A stretch of DNA of 64,000 nucleotides from CAYVUM01 sp964619055 (GTDB taxonomy: Bacteria > Pseudomonadota > Alphaproteobacteria > Rhodospirillales > Defluviicoccaceae). The translations under genes were made by a program, and so were the position numbers. This document shows positions 50,892 through 59,199 of this stretch, one piece after another. The stretch's first letter is position 1. Each line of letters begins with the position of its first letter. The notes beneath the pieces were generated by a model. The model did not search any database. It was given only the letters and a program-made list of their open reading frames with translations, and was not told the origin of the DNA. The stretch is taken from the NCBI GenBank assembly GCA_964619055.1, contig CAZUDB010000012.1, forward strand, positions 1 to 64,000, given 5' to 3'.

Positions 50892-51689
50892 ATGACGGAT
50901 CGAATTCGCGCTGATGGGGCACGCAATGGCATCGGGCCCGTGCCGTGCTCTTGCCCCCGATCATCACAACAGCGGCGTGGGCGAAGCGATCGGGTCGGGT
51001 GGACCAATTCTGCTATCATCGCTCTCGTTTCCACGCTGACTGCCGCAAGTTCGCCGACGACGGCGGGAACCGTCTTCATCCCCGGCGGTGGTTCGCTGGC
51101 CGAGGTCACCGTCGTCAGCATCAAAGAGGCGCGGTTCCGCTACGTCATTCGCCAACAGTATGACTTCAGCTGCGGATCGGCCGCTTTGGCGACCCTGTTG
51201 ACCCACCACTACGACATCCCGACCACGGAAGCTCAGGTGTTTCTGTCCATGTTCGAGGTGGGTGACAAGGAGCGCATTCAACGTGAGGGGTTCTCGCTGG
51301 CGGACATGCAGCAATACCTCCACGCGATCGGCCTTAAGTCCAATGGCTTTAATGTTAAGTTACCGCAGTTGGCGGCCGCCAATATTCCCGCCATCACGTT
51401 GATTAATACTAACGGATACCGCCATTTTGTGGTCATCAAGGGCATCTCGGAGGACGAAATTCTTGTTGGCGATCCGGCATTTGGAATCAAAAAGTATCCT
51501 ATATCCGAATTTGAGGAAGTTTGGATTCCCATCGCATTCATCATTGAGCAGCGGGTCGAAATCGCTCGCGATAATTACAGCAAGGACGAGGAGTGGGTTA
51601 CGATCGTCAAGTCGCCTATCGGCACTGCAATGTCGCCGAACGACTTGGGCACTTTCACCATCAACCTTCCCGCCTTTAACGAATTTTGA
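50892..51689 (+). CDS. C39-family cysteine peptidase (FapD-like)
   Basis: 265 residues from ATG 50892 (GGAGG 5 bases upstream; TTG 50871 and ATG 50880 are alternatives). A hydrophobic segment near 38-58 (SAIIALVSTLTAA) suggests export or a membrane anchor. The C39 core has oxyanion Gln88 and nucleophile Cys94 (QQYDFSCGSAALATLL), His178 (YRHFVVIKG) and Asp194 (LVGDPAFG), all intact. There is no ABC-transporter part, unlike bacteriocin exporters. It resembles FapD of the Pseudomonas Fap amyloid system in being a stand-alone C39 protein. Likely substrates are the two GG-motif proteins beside it. Confidence 0.87.
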   Translation: MTDRIRADGARNGIGPVPCSCPRSSQQRRGRSDRVGWTNSAIIALVSTLTAASSPTTAGTVFIPGGGSLAEVTVVSIKEARFRYVIRQQYDFSCGSAALATLLTHHYDIPTTEAQVFLSMFEVGDKERIQREGFSLADMQQYLHAIGLKSNGFNVKLPQLAAANIPAITLINTNGYRHFVVIKGISEDEILVGDPAFGIKKYPISEFEEVWIPIAFIIEQRVEIARDNYSKDEEWVTIVKSPIGTAMSPNDLGTFTINLPAFNEF

Positions 51690-51722
51690 GGTGGCGAAAG
51701 GGCTCGTAGCGGATACGTGGTC

Positions 51723-52376
51723 ATGACCTCAGTTCTTCAAGACCGCGCGTTGACGGGCCGGCTTGCTGGCGTCGTTGTGCTTGCAATCGGCGTGGCTGCA
51801 TGCGCGTCGCCGCAATCCGTGTCCCGCCCACAGCCGGCCGCTGCGCACGCCAAACCGCCCATTCCGGCGCCGACGACGGAGGAGGTTCTGGCCAGCCTCA
51901 ATCCTCTTGATGCAGGCGAGATGGGCAATGTCCGCGGCGGCTTTACGGTCAACGGTTGGACCATTTCGTTTGCCGCCACGATTACGGCGGCCGTAACCGA
52001 AGCCGGCGGTCGCTTCTCTGAGCTCTCGACCAGCATCGCCCTTCCCGCCGGCGGACCCGCCGTGGTTGAAACCTCGGAAACATCGAATGCTTCCGGGGCG
52101 TTGACCACATTCGCGACGTCCCAGGCACTGACACAGGATCAGGCGGGTCGTCTCTTCGACACAATCCAGCTGGAGTTGCGCACACCCGGCACGAGCATCA
52201 GCCAGCAAGGTCTCACAAGCGTGATCCAGAACACGGTCAGCGACGCTGCCATCCGCTCCAAGATTGAAGCCACGATCGATGTCCACAGCTTCTCGTCACG
52301 CTTCCAAACGCTGCAAAACTCACTCAATTCACGCGCACTGATGTCGCGAATTAACGGTTTTGGGCTGAGCCCGTAG
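51723..52376 (+). CDS. Lipoprotein with double-glycine motif
   Basis: 217 residues from ATG 51723. Lipobox AIGVAAC with Cys27, a Pro-rich linker, then PLDAGEMGNVRGGF: residues 62-73 fit the double-glycine consensus (L-12, D-11, E-8, M-7, V-4, G-2, G-1). After it comes a beta-rich region (TVNGWTISFAATITAAV) and helical C-terminus (RFQTLQNSLNSRALMSRIN). It ends 34 bases before the convergent outer-membrane protein gene. Role unknown; cleavage after GG would free the C-terminal part from its lipid anchor. Confidence 0.78.
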   Translation: MTSVLQDRALTGRLAGVVVLAIGVAACASPQSVSRPQPAAAHAKPPIPAPTTEEVLASLNPLDAGEMGNVRGGFTVNGWTISFAATITAAVTEAGGRFSELSTSIALPAGGPAVVETSETSNASGALTTFATSQALTQDQAGRLFDTIQLELRTPGTSISQQGLTSVIQNTVSDAAIRSKIEATIDVHSFSSRFQTLQNSLNSRALMSRINGFGLSP

Positions 52377-52404
52377 TCGCGTGAGGCCGGGCGGACGCCG
52401 CGAC
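52376..52404. terminator. Weak inverted repeat between convergent genes
   Basis: GTCGCG and CGCGAC arms (6 bp) with a 17-base GC-rich loop lie between the convergent stops of the lipoprotein and outer-membrane protein genes. No T-run; a weak candidate. Confidence 0.25.
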
Positions 52405-52410
52405 AACGGT

Positions 52411-53850
52411 TCATTCGAAGATATCGAACGGTATGGGCACGCGAATACCGACCTCGGCGTCGGGCGCTTCACTGGTGACGCCCGCAGCCACGTTGACGAT
52501 GACGGGGATCTTCTCGGTCACTTTGTAGGACAGGCCGAACTGAAGGGAGCCCACCTGAAAGTCGTTGGTTTTGGTCTCAACGATGGGAGCGTCGGGATCG
52601 TCCGCCAGGCGCTGATGCAAGACAGCACCACGGACCCAGTCATGCTTGTAGCCCAAGTTGAGGGACAATCGTTCGTTGAGGCCGAAGCCGATCCCGAAAT
52701 TGGTGCGAAGCACATCACCGGGGTTGACGTTGGTGAACAGCGTATTGCCTTGAACCGAGTTGACATCGCGCTCCAGGTTGACGGTGTATCCGACGTTGGC
52801 GAACAACACAGCCGGATCGGTTGGATAGATGACCGTTGCGCTCGGCTCAATGGCCCAAAATCCGGACCCCGTCACGGCTTCGCGCTGCTGATCGACGTCG
52901 AAGGACCCCTCCCCCGTTCGCGACTTAACGCGCAAGTTGCCGACAAAGAACGGCCACCCGTCAAGGCCGCGGTTGAATTGGAAGTGTCCACCGAATTCGA
53001 CATCGCCAAGCCCGGAGTTTCTCACGGAGCTTCCCGAGATCGTGTTGGGATCGGCGCCCGACAGGACGCGGCTCTGTGATTCCTGTTTGTTGACGACGTA
53101 GGGGATCTTCAAGTCTGCTTCAAAGCGATTGGTGACGCCGTAGCGAAAAGACAAACTGTTCGTTAGTGTATTTCTTTCGTTTTCGGAAATCTCGATAACG
53201 CCGATCTGAATACCGGGAATGATCTCAACGCCGTTATAGAAGAACTGATTAGCGGTGTTGTGCGCGTACTGTACCTGAGGCTCGACGACCAGGGTGCCCT
53301 TGCGAGTCAGGACCCGTCCGAAATCTTCGAGAAGATCGGCGAGCGGCGTTTCACTCTCGTCGCCCGTTGGCGTGCCCTCTCCGCCGTCGCCGGAACCGGC
53401 CTGTGCCGGCTGTGACGCCTGCGCGACCTGGCGACCGTCGCTCGGCGGGGTCACCGCGCCGCGTGACGCGATCGACGTCGAGGAAACACCGGCCCCGCGG
53501 ATTTGGTCCAAGGCGAGGGCACCCGGGACCGCCACGGCGCGTTCAAGCATCTCCAACTGTTGTTGCTGCGCTTGCAACTGTTGACGTTGTGCCTCCAGTT
53601 GGCGCCGTTGCTCATCGATGAGCCGCGCCTGCTCTTCCAATTGCTGCATCTGCGCATCGAGGGCCTGCCGTACCTGGTCCAGGCCGGGCGTGGGTTCTGC
53701 GGCACGTTCGTCGTCCACGAACGCCACGTTCTGCACGGTTTGTGGGCGCGGCGGCTCCGACGCTCGAACGGCGATCCATGCCAACAGGCAACCAAAGCCA
53801 ACGAACAGGCAGCATGCTGCCAGACCGAGACGGAACACTCTTGCGATCAT
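52411..53850 (-). CDS. Outer-membrane beta-barrel protein with N-terminal coiled coil (FapF-like layout)
   Basis: 479 residues from ATG 53850 (TTG 53862 adds four). Signal or anchor segment (LGLAACCLFVGFGCLLAWIA), then a coiled coil rich in Gln/Glu heptads at about 65-110 (QQLEEQARLIDEQRRQL and following), a Gly/Pro linker, and about 290 residues of alternating beta strands (TLVVEPQVQYAHNT, LSFRYGVTNRFEADLKIPYV, VEFGGHFQF, LSLNLGYKHDW) ending in a terminal Phe (IPFDIFE: the last aromatic is the penultimate residue). Coiled coil plus barrel is the architecture of FapF, the fibre exporter. No sequence identity to FapF can be claimed. Confidence 0.8.
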   Translation of the reverse strand: MIARVFRLGLAACCLFVGFGCLLAWIAVRASEPPRPQTVQNVAFVDDERAAEPTPGLDQVRQALDAQMQQLEEQARLIDEQRRQLEAQRQQLQAQQQQLEMLERAVAVPGALALDQIRGAGVSSTSIASRGAVTPPSDGRQVAQASQPAQAGSGDGGEGTPTGDESETPLADLLEDFGRVLTRKGTLVVEPQVQYAHNTANQFFYNGVEIIPGIQIGVIEISENERNTLTNSLSFRYGVTNRFEADLKIPYVVNKQESQSRVLSGADPNTISGSSVRNSGLGDVEFGGHFQFNRGLDGWPFFVGNLRVKSRTGEGSFDVDQQREAVTGSGFWAIEPSATVIYPTDPAVLFANVGYTVNLERDVNSVQGNTLFTNVNPGDVLRTNFGIGFGLNERLSLNLGYKHDWVRGAVLHQRLADDPDAPIVETKTNDFQVGSLQFGLSYKVTEKIPVIVNVAAGVTSEAPDAEVGIRVPIPFDIFE

Positions 53851-53880
53851 TGTCGAGCCCAACCCACGCTGACGAGCGGC

Positions 53881-53897
53881 CGCAAACCAGCCACCCT
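53881..53897 (-). promoter_or_regulatory. Possible sigma-54 promoter of the outer-membrane protein gene
   Basis: On the minus strand GGGTGGCTGGTTTGCG has GG and GC separated by 10 bases and a good TTTGC box, but the CAC of the -24 element is absent. A start near 53870 would leave a 20-base leader before ATG 53850. Confidence 0.3.
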
Positions 53898-53963
53898 TAT
53901 GGGTAAACTCGACACTACTCGAAATGACTTGTCAAGGTAGGGTGAAACGGGCTGTGAAGTGTG

Positions 53964-53978
53964 AGTGACCATGTCACT
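53964..53978. promoter_or_regulatory. Inverted repeat upstream of the outer-membrane protein gene
   Basis: AGTGAC-CAT-GTCACT, a perfect 6-bp inverted repeat about 70 bases upstream of the candidate -24/-12 element. Its sequence differs from the palindromes at 48026-48066. Confidence 0.35.
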
Positions 53979-54085
53979 AGAGTGTGACTAAAAAAATCTC
54001 GAGTAGACTAAGTTTTTGATTGGAATATTATGTATTTAGCGTATGTTTCGTCATCTATCCATCTATATTCGTATGACATCTCTAG

Positions 54086-55276
54086 CTATTCCGTATGGAT
54101 TCCGAGCTTTTTCATTAATCTATAGAGGGTTACTTTTGACACGCCAAGCTGCCGCGCCGCAACGGCAACACAATTATGATTTTTTAACAATGTATCTTTT
54201 ATTAGCGCTGCCTCGACATAAGTGCGCGCCGTCGCCAGCGTCAAGCTCGAACCGGCCGGCAGTGGCAGCGTCAAGTCGGTCTTCGCTGGGTTCCCGGGTG
54301 CGCATTCGGCGGCTACGGCGTCCGAATCGGTGTTCCCGGGCCTTAACTCGGATCGAACGCCACTGGGACGTGGGCGACACCGTCGTTCGCGCCGACGAAA
54401 ACCAAGATCCTCCTCGGTCAGAACGCCGGTCTCACTGGTTGCCAACGCACGTTGCACGCGCCCGATCAGCTCGCGGACATTTCCAGGCCAGTGATGGTCG
54501 AGCAGCGCCTGCCGCGCGTCAGGGGTCAACTCAGGCGGGCGCTCCCACCGATTTTTCGCGCCAACGCCAATGTAATACGATGCGATCTTGAGAATATCGG
54601 ACCGACAATCCCGCAGCGGCGGCAAATGAAGCGACAGCAGGTTTAGTCGAAACAAGAGATCTTCGCGGAATTTACGGTCGTCCGCGAGCGAACGGATATT
54701 CTTGTTGGTCGCCGCAATGACCCGAACGTCCACCTTGATCGGGCTATGCGCTCCAATTCTGTCAATTGTCGACTCCTGTAAAAAACGAAGAAATACCGGC
54801 TGTAGATCAAGACTCAGATCGCCGATTTCATCCAAAAAAAGTGTTCCCTTATTGGCCGCCTCGATCAGTCCGATCTTTCTTTGTGTTGCACCTGTGAAGG
54901 TGCCTTTCTCATGGCCAAACAATTCGCTTGCTATCAGCGTAGGTGGTAATCCTCCGCAATTAATTGCGATAAATGGACCTTGTGCGCGTGCCGACGTAGC
55001 ATGCAATGTGCGAGCGGCCAATTCTTTTCCGGTTCCACTCTCACCTGTCACGAGAACAGGCGCCTCCGAGCGGCTGAACATCGCAATTTCACGCCGGACT
55101 CGTCTTATTGGCGCGCTATCACCAATCAATCTTTTCGATAATGTGCTATTACAAATCTCTCGGCTTACGGGCCTGGGCTTTTGGTCAGGCTGATTCCATG
55201 TCTTTGTGGCACCATCGAAGTGCCGAATTTCTAAATTGTAAGCGTCGAGATGATCGGATCTTATTGCCTTTTCCAT
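54086..55276 (-). CDS. Sigma-54-dependent transcriptional activator without receiver domain
   Basis: 396 residues from ATG 55276 (ATG 55336 is in frame but lacks a ribosome-binding sequence). A short N-terminal region of about 60 residues, with no receiver, PAS or GAF seen, is followed by the AAA+ domain: Walker A GESGTGKE, sigma-54 loop GTFTGAT, Walker B LFLDEIGD, and WPGNVRELIGRV. The Fis-type HTH closes the protein (NCVAVAARQLGVSKVTLYRLMKKLG). With no receiver its activity may be set by expression or by small-molecule binding, as in VpsR/PspF-type activators. It is the likely regulator of the sigma-54 promoter at 48182. Confidence 0.92.
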   Translation of the reverse strand: MEKAIRSDHLDAYNLEIRHFDGATKTWNQPDQKPRPVSREICNSTLSKRLIGDSAPIRRVRREIAMFSRSEAPVLVTGESGTGKELAARTLHATSARAQGPFIAINCGGLPPTLIASELFGHEKGTFTGATQRKIGLIEAANKGTLFLDEIGDLSLDLQPVFLRFLQESTIDRIGAHSPIKVDVRVIAATNKNIRSLADDRKFREDLLFRLNLLSLHLPPLRDCRSDILKIASYYIGVGAKNRWERPPELTPDARQALLDHHWPGNVRELIGRVQRALATSETGVLTEEDLGFRRRERRCRPRPSGVRSELRPGNTDSDAVAAECAPGNPAKTDLTLPLPAGSSLTLATARTYVEAALIKDTLLKNHNCVAVAARQLGVSKVTLYRLMKKLGIHTE

Positions 55277-55382
55277 GCGCGTCCCACGGTTGGCGTTTTT
55301 CCTTTGCTCTTCCCTTTTGAGCGACCCGCACAACATTTATATTTGCGGTCAAACACCTTTTTTTCGTTTTGTAGCATACCAT

Positions 55383-55397
55383 TTCGCGATTCGCGAA
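55383..55397. promoter_or_regulatory. Inverted repeat upstream of the activator gene
   Basis: TTCGCGA-T-TCGCGAA, perfect 7-bp arms, about 107 bases upstream of the activator start. Confidence 0.35.
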
Positions 55398-55413
55398 TGG
55401 AACGCTTCATCGA

Positions 55414-55440
55414 ACAGTGTGACTTTATACCGAACACTGT
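55414..55440. promoter_or_regulatory. Second inverted repeat upstream of the activator gene
   Basis: ACAGTGT, 13 bases, ACACTGT; also readable as a direct repeat of CGAACA. Possible autoregulatory or other operator. Confidence 0.35.
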
Positions 55441-56052
55441 ATCAATACCTTCGAAGCTATCAATTGGTTGCATAGTCTTTCTAGAAACACAATAACCTGA
55501 TCGGGGATTTGATGGTTGGGTTTGCGGCAACATTACGGCTAAAGCTCGCGCTCGCATTCGCGCAATGCGGGTGTTTGGTTCTGAAGCTGTCACTGTACCC
55601 TTCCGTTGCCCATATCCTTCGCACCGGAGATACGCTCGCATTCGCGGCTGAAGCGGCCCGCCGATGGGATGTTTGGGCAATTCGCGCTGGAGGTCAGCGT
55701 CCGGTTGCAACGCACCGGCAGACAACAGGCGGCTCGGGACAGATCGCGGAAAGGCTGACGGCGAAGGACCACAGGCAGGGACGGGTGGCCGAGCCGTTGA
55801 AGGCAGTTGCACTGAAAACCGATCCGGTGTTCCATTTGTCTGAACTCGTTTGCTTAGCTTATTGGTTTCAAAAAGAAAATGCGATGATACAAGCTTTCAA
55901 AAAAGCGGCTGCCGGGATTTGCCTCGACCTCGCTACACGTCAGCTTGGACGGGCACGGCGATGTCAGTTTGCGGACTCTTAGAGATTTTCGACGTCTGGC
56001 GAAAAAGCTCCTGGAAACGATTTTTACCCATATTGTGAAGACTACTCCATCC

Positions 56053-56952
56053 ATGAAATTTTTCTATTCTGACAGTTTTGATTTACCGTTGCCGGTCGAC
56101 CATCGATTTCCGGGAAACAAATACGGTATGCTTAGACGAAAACTTCTAGATGATAGTATTATGGGGCCGGAACTTCTCCTGGAAGCGCCGCTGGCAGGTC
56201 TCGATGATTTGACGGCAATCCACGCGTCAAGATACGTGATTGCTTTCGAAAACGGCACAATCTGTCCAAAGGCAATGCGCAAGATTGGCTTCCCTTGGAG
56301 CGAGCATTTAGTATGGCGGACACGGGCAACTATGGGCGGTGCAATTGCTGCCGTCAGATCAGCTTTAAACACCGGGCTGTCTGGCCAGCTCGCGGGTGGC
56401 ACACATCACGCACATTTCGACCACGGCTCGGGATATTGCGTCTTCAACGATTTTGCGGTCGCCGCTCACAAAGCCCTAGCGGAATCCTGGGTCGATCGGA
56501 TTGCCATCATCGATCTCGACGTCCACCAGGGAGATGGAAATGCGGCTTTGCTCGCTTGTCGACCCGACATCTTTATACTTAGCATACATGGCGAGAACAA
56601 TTTTCCATTTCACAAACAGCCCTCCGATCTGGACGTTGCGCTTCCGGACAGAACCGGCGACGGCGAGTATTTAAAGGCATTGTCCGATGCATTACCGGCA
56701 GTCTTCGCCTTTCAACCCGACCTTGTTCTCTATCAAGCGGGAGTCGACCCCCTTGAGGCAGACAAGCTCGGTCGTCTCGACTTAACGCATGTTGGGTTGA
56801 TGAAACGGGACGAGATGGTTCTTTCTGAATGCAAGCGCCGAGGCGTCGCAATCAGTATGGGGATCGGCGGCGGTTACGCTGATCCTATTTCTCGCACAGT
56901 AGAGGCATATGCCAACACCTACCGTGTAGCCAAACGCCTTTACCGCTTTTGA
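56053..56952 (+). CDS. Histone deacetylase family protein
   Basis: 299 residues from ATG 56053 (MKFFYSDSFDLPLPVDHRFP). Zn-dependent deacetylase motifs: tandem His in AGGTHHAHFDHGSGYCVFND (118-119 and following), metal ligands Asp156 and His158 in IIDLDVHQGDGN, third Asp in YQAGVDPLEADKLG, and GGGYAD at the C-terminus. Bacterial members act on acetyl-lysine, acetylpolyamines or acetoin-related substrates. Starts upstream (55945) are unlikely because they add no family sequence. Confidence 0.92.
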   Translation: MKFFYSDSFDLPLPVDHRFPGNKYGMLRRKLLDDSIMGPELLLEAPLAGLDDLTAIHASRYVIAFENGTICPKAMRKIGFPWSEHLVWRTRATMGGAIAAVRSALNTGLSGQLAGGTHHAHFDHGSGYCVFNDFAVAAHKALAESWVDRIAIIDLDVHQGDGNAALLACRPDIFILSIHGENNFPFHKQPSDLDVALPDRTGDGEYLKALSDALPAVFAFQPDLVLYQAGVDPLEADKLGRLDLTHVGLMKRDEMVLSECKRRGVAISMGIGGGYADPISRTVEAYANTYRVAKRLYRF

Positions 56953-57084
56953 GTCTGTCTCTGCAGAATTCGACCCGACCACAAGTTTGGTTCGGTTTTC
57001 ATGCACTCTTCGGGCCGGGTTTGGTAGCGCCGCAAGGCACCAATGGCTATCACGACACGGTGCGGCCGCACCGCTCTCGCCAGC

Positions 57085-59169
57085 TCACGGCACGACAACC
57101 CCCGCTGCATCGCTGCGGCCTTCCGCGTCAATCACGGTAATGCGCGCTGGTCCGCGTCGCTCAGGCCGCCAATCGACCTCTCGATTCACCGCTGTTATCG
57201 CCAGTGGCCGTCCATCAACAAGCCACGTGAGCGGTCGTCGGCCGCCCCGGGCCACCAGTGTTAGTGTCGCGACACGCTCCTCACCTCCGACAGACGGCAG
57301 CACAGCGCCATCGGGGGGAAACACCAGATCGAGGGCTAGTGGATCGGAAAGCACAACGGCTTCGGGGGCTCCAGCGGCCCGGTAGCGCAGTCGGCGCAGC
57401 AGCTCCGGCGGCGGTTCTTCGATCGCTCGGTGGCCTGCCGGCGCTTCGACACGTGGCAGAAGATCAAACACCCGGTGAACAATGGGCGCGGCGGTAGTCA
57501 GCCCGAGGCGATCGGGGCTGGGCGATCCGTCTGGTCGGCCGACCCAGACACCAACAGTGTGGCTGCGCGAGACGCCTACGGCCCAAGCATCCCGGTAGCC
57601 ATAACTGGTTCCAGTTTTCATGGCGATCGCCCGACTGTCGGTGCGGATCGTGGCCGGTGCGATCCCCGGCGGTGGCGGCGCATCGATGAGGATCGACAGC
57701 ACCTGCCGGGCGGCCGCCAACGACATCAGCAGCTCACCTTCCTGTACCGCGGCTCCCGCCCGCACGAACAAAGGCCTAACCCGGCCGCCATTGGCGAGGC
57801 CGGCGTAAAGCCGAGTCAGATCTCTTAGGGTGATCCCAAGGCCGCCAAGCGCCATGGGGAGGCCTGGTCGCGGTGCATTCTTCGGGAAATGCAGGGTAAC
57901 TCCCGCACGCGTGAGAGCCGCGGCAAAGCGCTCTGGCTTCAGCTTCGACAGCACCAACACAGCGGGGACGTTGAGGGAGCGCTGCAGCGCTTCAGCGGCG
58001 GTGACATCGCCACGGAAGTCGCCGGTGAAGTTGCCGGGAGCGTACGCGCCGAACCGGGTCGAGACATCCGCAATCAGCGTTTCAGGACGAAGCAGACCGT
58101 CGTCGAAAGCGAGGCCGTAAACAAACGGCTTCATTGCCGAGCCGGGAGACCGGACGGCGCGAGTCATGTCAATGGCGCCGTGGCGGCTGTCATCCAACGG
58201 ATCGGCGGCACCGATGCCGGCGCGAAGCTCGCCACTCGCGTTGTCGACGATGAGGATCGACAGGCCCGCGCGGTCAAGTAGGTGCGCCTGTTCGCGGCGG
58301 GCGAGCGCCTCCAGGGCATGCTGCAGCGGACCATCGATGGTCGTGGCGATGGTCGTTTCCGTCGGCGCCTGGCGATGCAACCGACCGGCCAGATGCCACG
58401 CGTTGCGTGGCAACGTGTGGCGGACCAGCGGAGTGGGCTCCTGCAGCGCCTCGTCCGCCGCAGCGGCTGTCAACGCACCCGTATCAACCCCGTTGGCCAG
58501 CACAACGTTGCGGGCCGCGCGGGCCGCGGTTGGCCATCGGTCGGGGCGCAGCCGCGACGGCGCTTGCGGCAAGGCAACAAGCAATGCGGCCTCGGCAACG
58601 CTCAACGCCTCGGGCGGTTTGCCAAACAGCACGGTAGAGGCGGCCACGATCCCTTCGACATTGCCGCCGAACGGCGCCAATGTCAGGTACATCTCCAAAA
58701 CCTCGTCCTTACTAAAGCGGGCCTCCAGCTGCAATGCCCGGGCGACTTCGATAAGCTTGGTGGTCAGCGTGCGTGGACGCGGCTCAAGCAATCGGGCTGT
58801 CTGCATCGTCAGCGTCGAGGCGCCGGAGACGATCCGGCCGGCGGAGAGGTTCTGCGCCACGGCGCGGGCCAAGGCCAGTGGGTCGACGCCGGGATGCCAG
58901 CGAAACCGCTGGTCCTCCCTGGCCATGAGCAACGCCACGTAGACCTCCGGTGCCCGCTCCACGGTGACCGGGAGCCGCCAGGCGTCTTCGTCGTTGAGGA
59001 AAATGTGAAGCGGCCGACCGTTCCGATCGGTGACAACCGCTGACAGGTCGCGGAGCTTGTCCAGCGGCGGCGGGAACAGCCGATCGGCCACAACCACGGC
59101 CATCGCGAGGGCAGCCGCCCAACGTCGAAGCCACCGAAACCGGCCGCCTGCGTCGGGTTCGCCGGCCAT
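57085..59169 (-). CDS. pbpC: Penicillin-binding protein 1C
   Basis: 694 residues. One N-terminal membrane segment (WAAALAMAVVVADRLF), the GT51 glycosyltransferase domain (AREDQRFRWHPGVDPLALARA, GASTLTMQTARLL, TLAPFGGNVEGI, quoted in parts), and the transpeptidase with SxxK Ser in SPGSAMKPF and KTGTSYGYRDAWAVG. The C-terminal PBP1C-specific beta domain follows (PLALDLVFPPDGAVLP). It builds peptidoglycan in the periplasm. It starts 30 bases after the macroglobulin stop, the canonical pairing. Confidence 0.96.
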   Translation of the reverse strand: MAGEPDAGGRFRWLRRWAAALAMAVVVADRLFPPPLDKLRDLSAVVTDRNGRPLHIFLNDEDAWRLPVTVERAPEVYVALLMAREDQRFRWHPGVDPLALARAVAQNLSAGRIVSGASTLTMQTARLLEPRPRTLTTKLIEVARALQLEARFSKDEVLEMYLTLAPFGGNVEGIVAASTVLFGKPPEALSVAEAALLVALPQAPSRLRPDRWPTAARAARNVVLANGVDTGALTAAAADEALQEPTPLVRHTLPRNAWHLAGRLHRQAPTETTIATTIDGPLQHALEALARREQAHLLDRAGLSILIVDNASGELRAGIGAADPLDDSRHGAIDMTRAVRSPGSAMKPFVYGLAFDDGLLRPETLIADVSTRFGAYAPGNFTGDFRGDVTAAEALQRSLNVPAVLVLSKLKPERFAAALTRAGVTLHFPKNAPRPGLPMALGGLGITLRDLTRLYAGLANGGRVRPLFVRAGAAVQEGELLMSLAAARQVLSILIDAPPPPGIAPATIRTDSRAIAMKTGTSYGYRDAWAVGVSRSHTVGVWVGRPDGSPSPDRLGLTTAAPIVHRVFDLLPRVEAPAGHRAIEEPPPELLRRLRYRAAGAPEAVVLSDPLALDLVFPPDGAVLPSVGGEERVATLTLVARGGRRPLTWLVDGRPLAITAVNREVDWRPERRGPARITVIDAEGRSDAAGVVVP

Positions 59170-59199
59170 TCCAGCTATGTCCGTCCCATCGCCGCCGCC

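Larger units (their letters stand above)
55337..56052. other. 716-bp AT-richer gap, no supported gene
   Basis: Frames on both strands (for example 55509-55982 plus, 55261-55812 minus) are open but their products lack any recognised pattern. It may be the promoter region of the activator plus decayed sequence. The part nearest 55337-55500 is clearly less GC-rich than its surroundings. Confidence 0.5.

Noticed and set aside
55509..55982. Plus-strand frame of 157 codons and overlapping minus-strand frame at 55261-55812
   Set aside because: No recognisable sequence on either strand, no ribosome-binding site and mutual overlap; treated as non-coding or decayed.
55945..56052. 36-codon N-terminal extension of the deacetylase
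   Set aside because: The family alignment begins at MKFFYSD; the extension has no conserved character.
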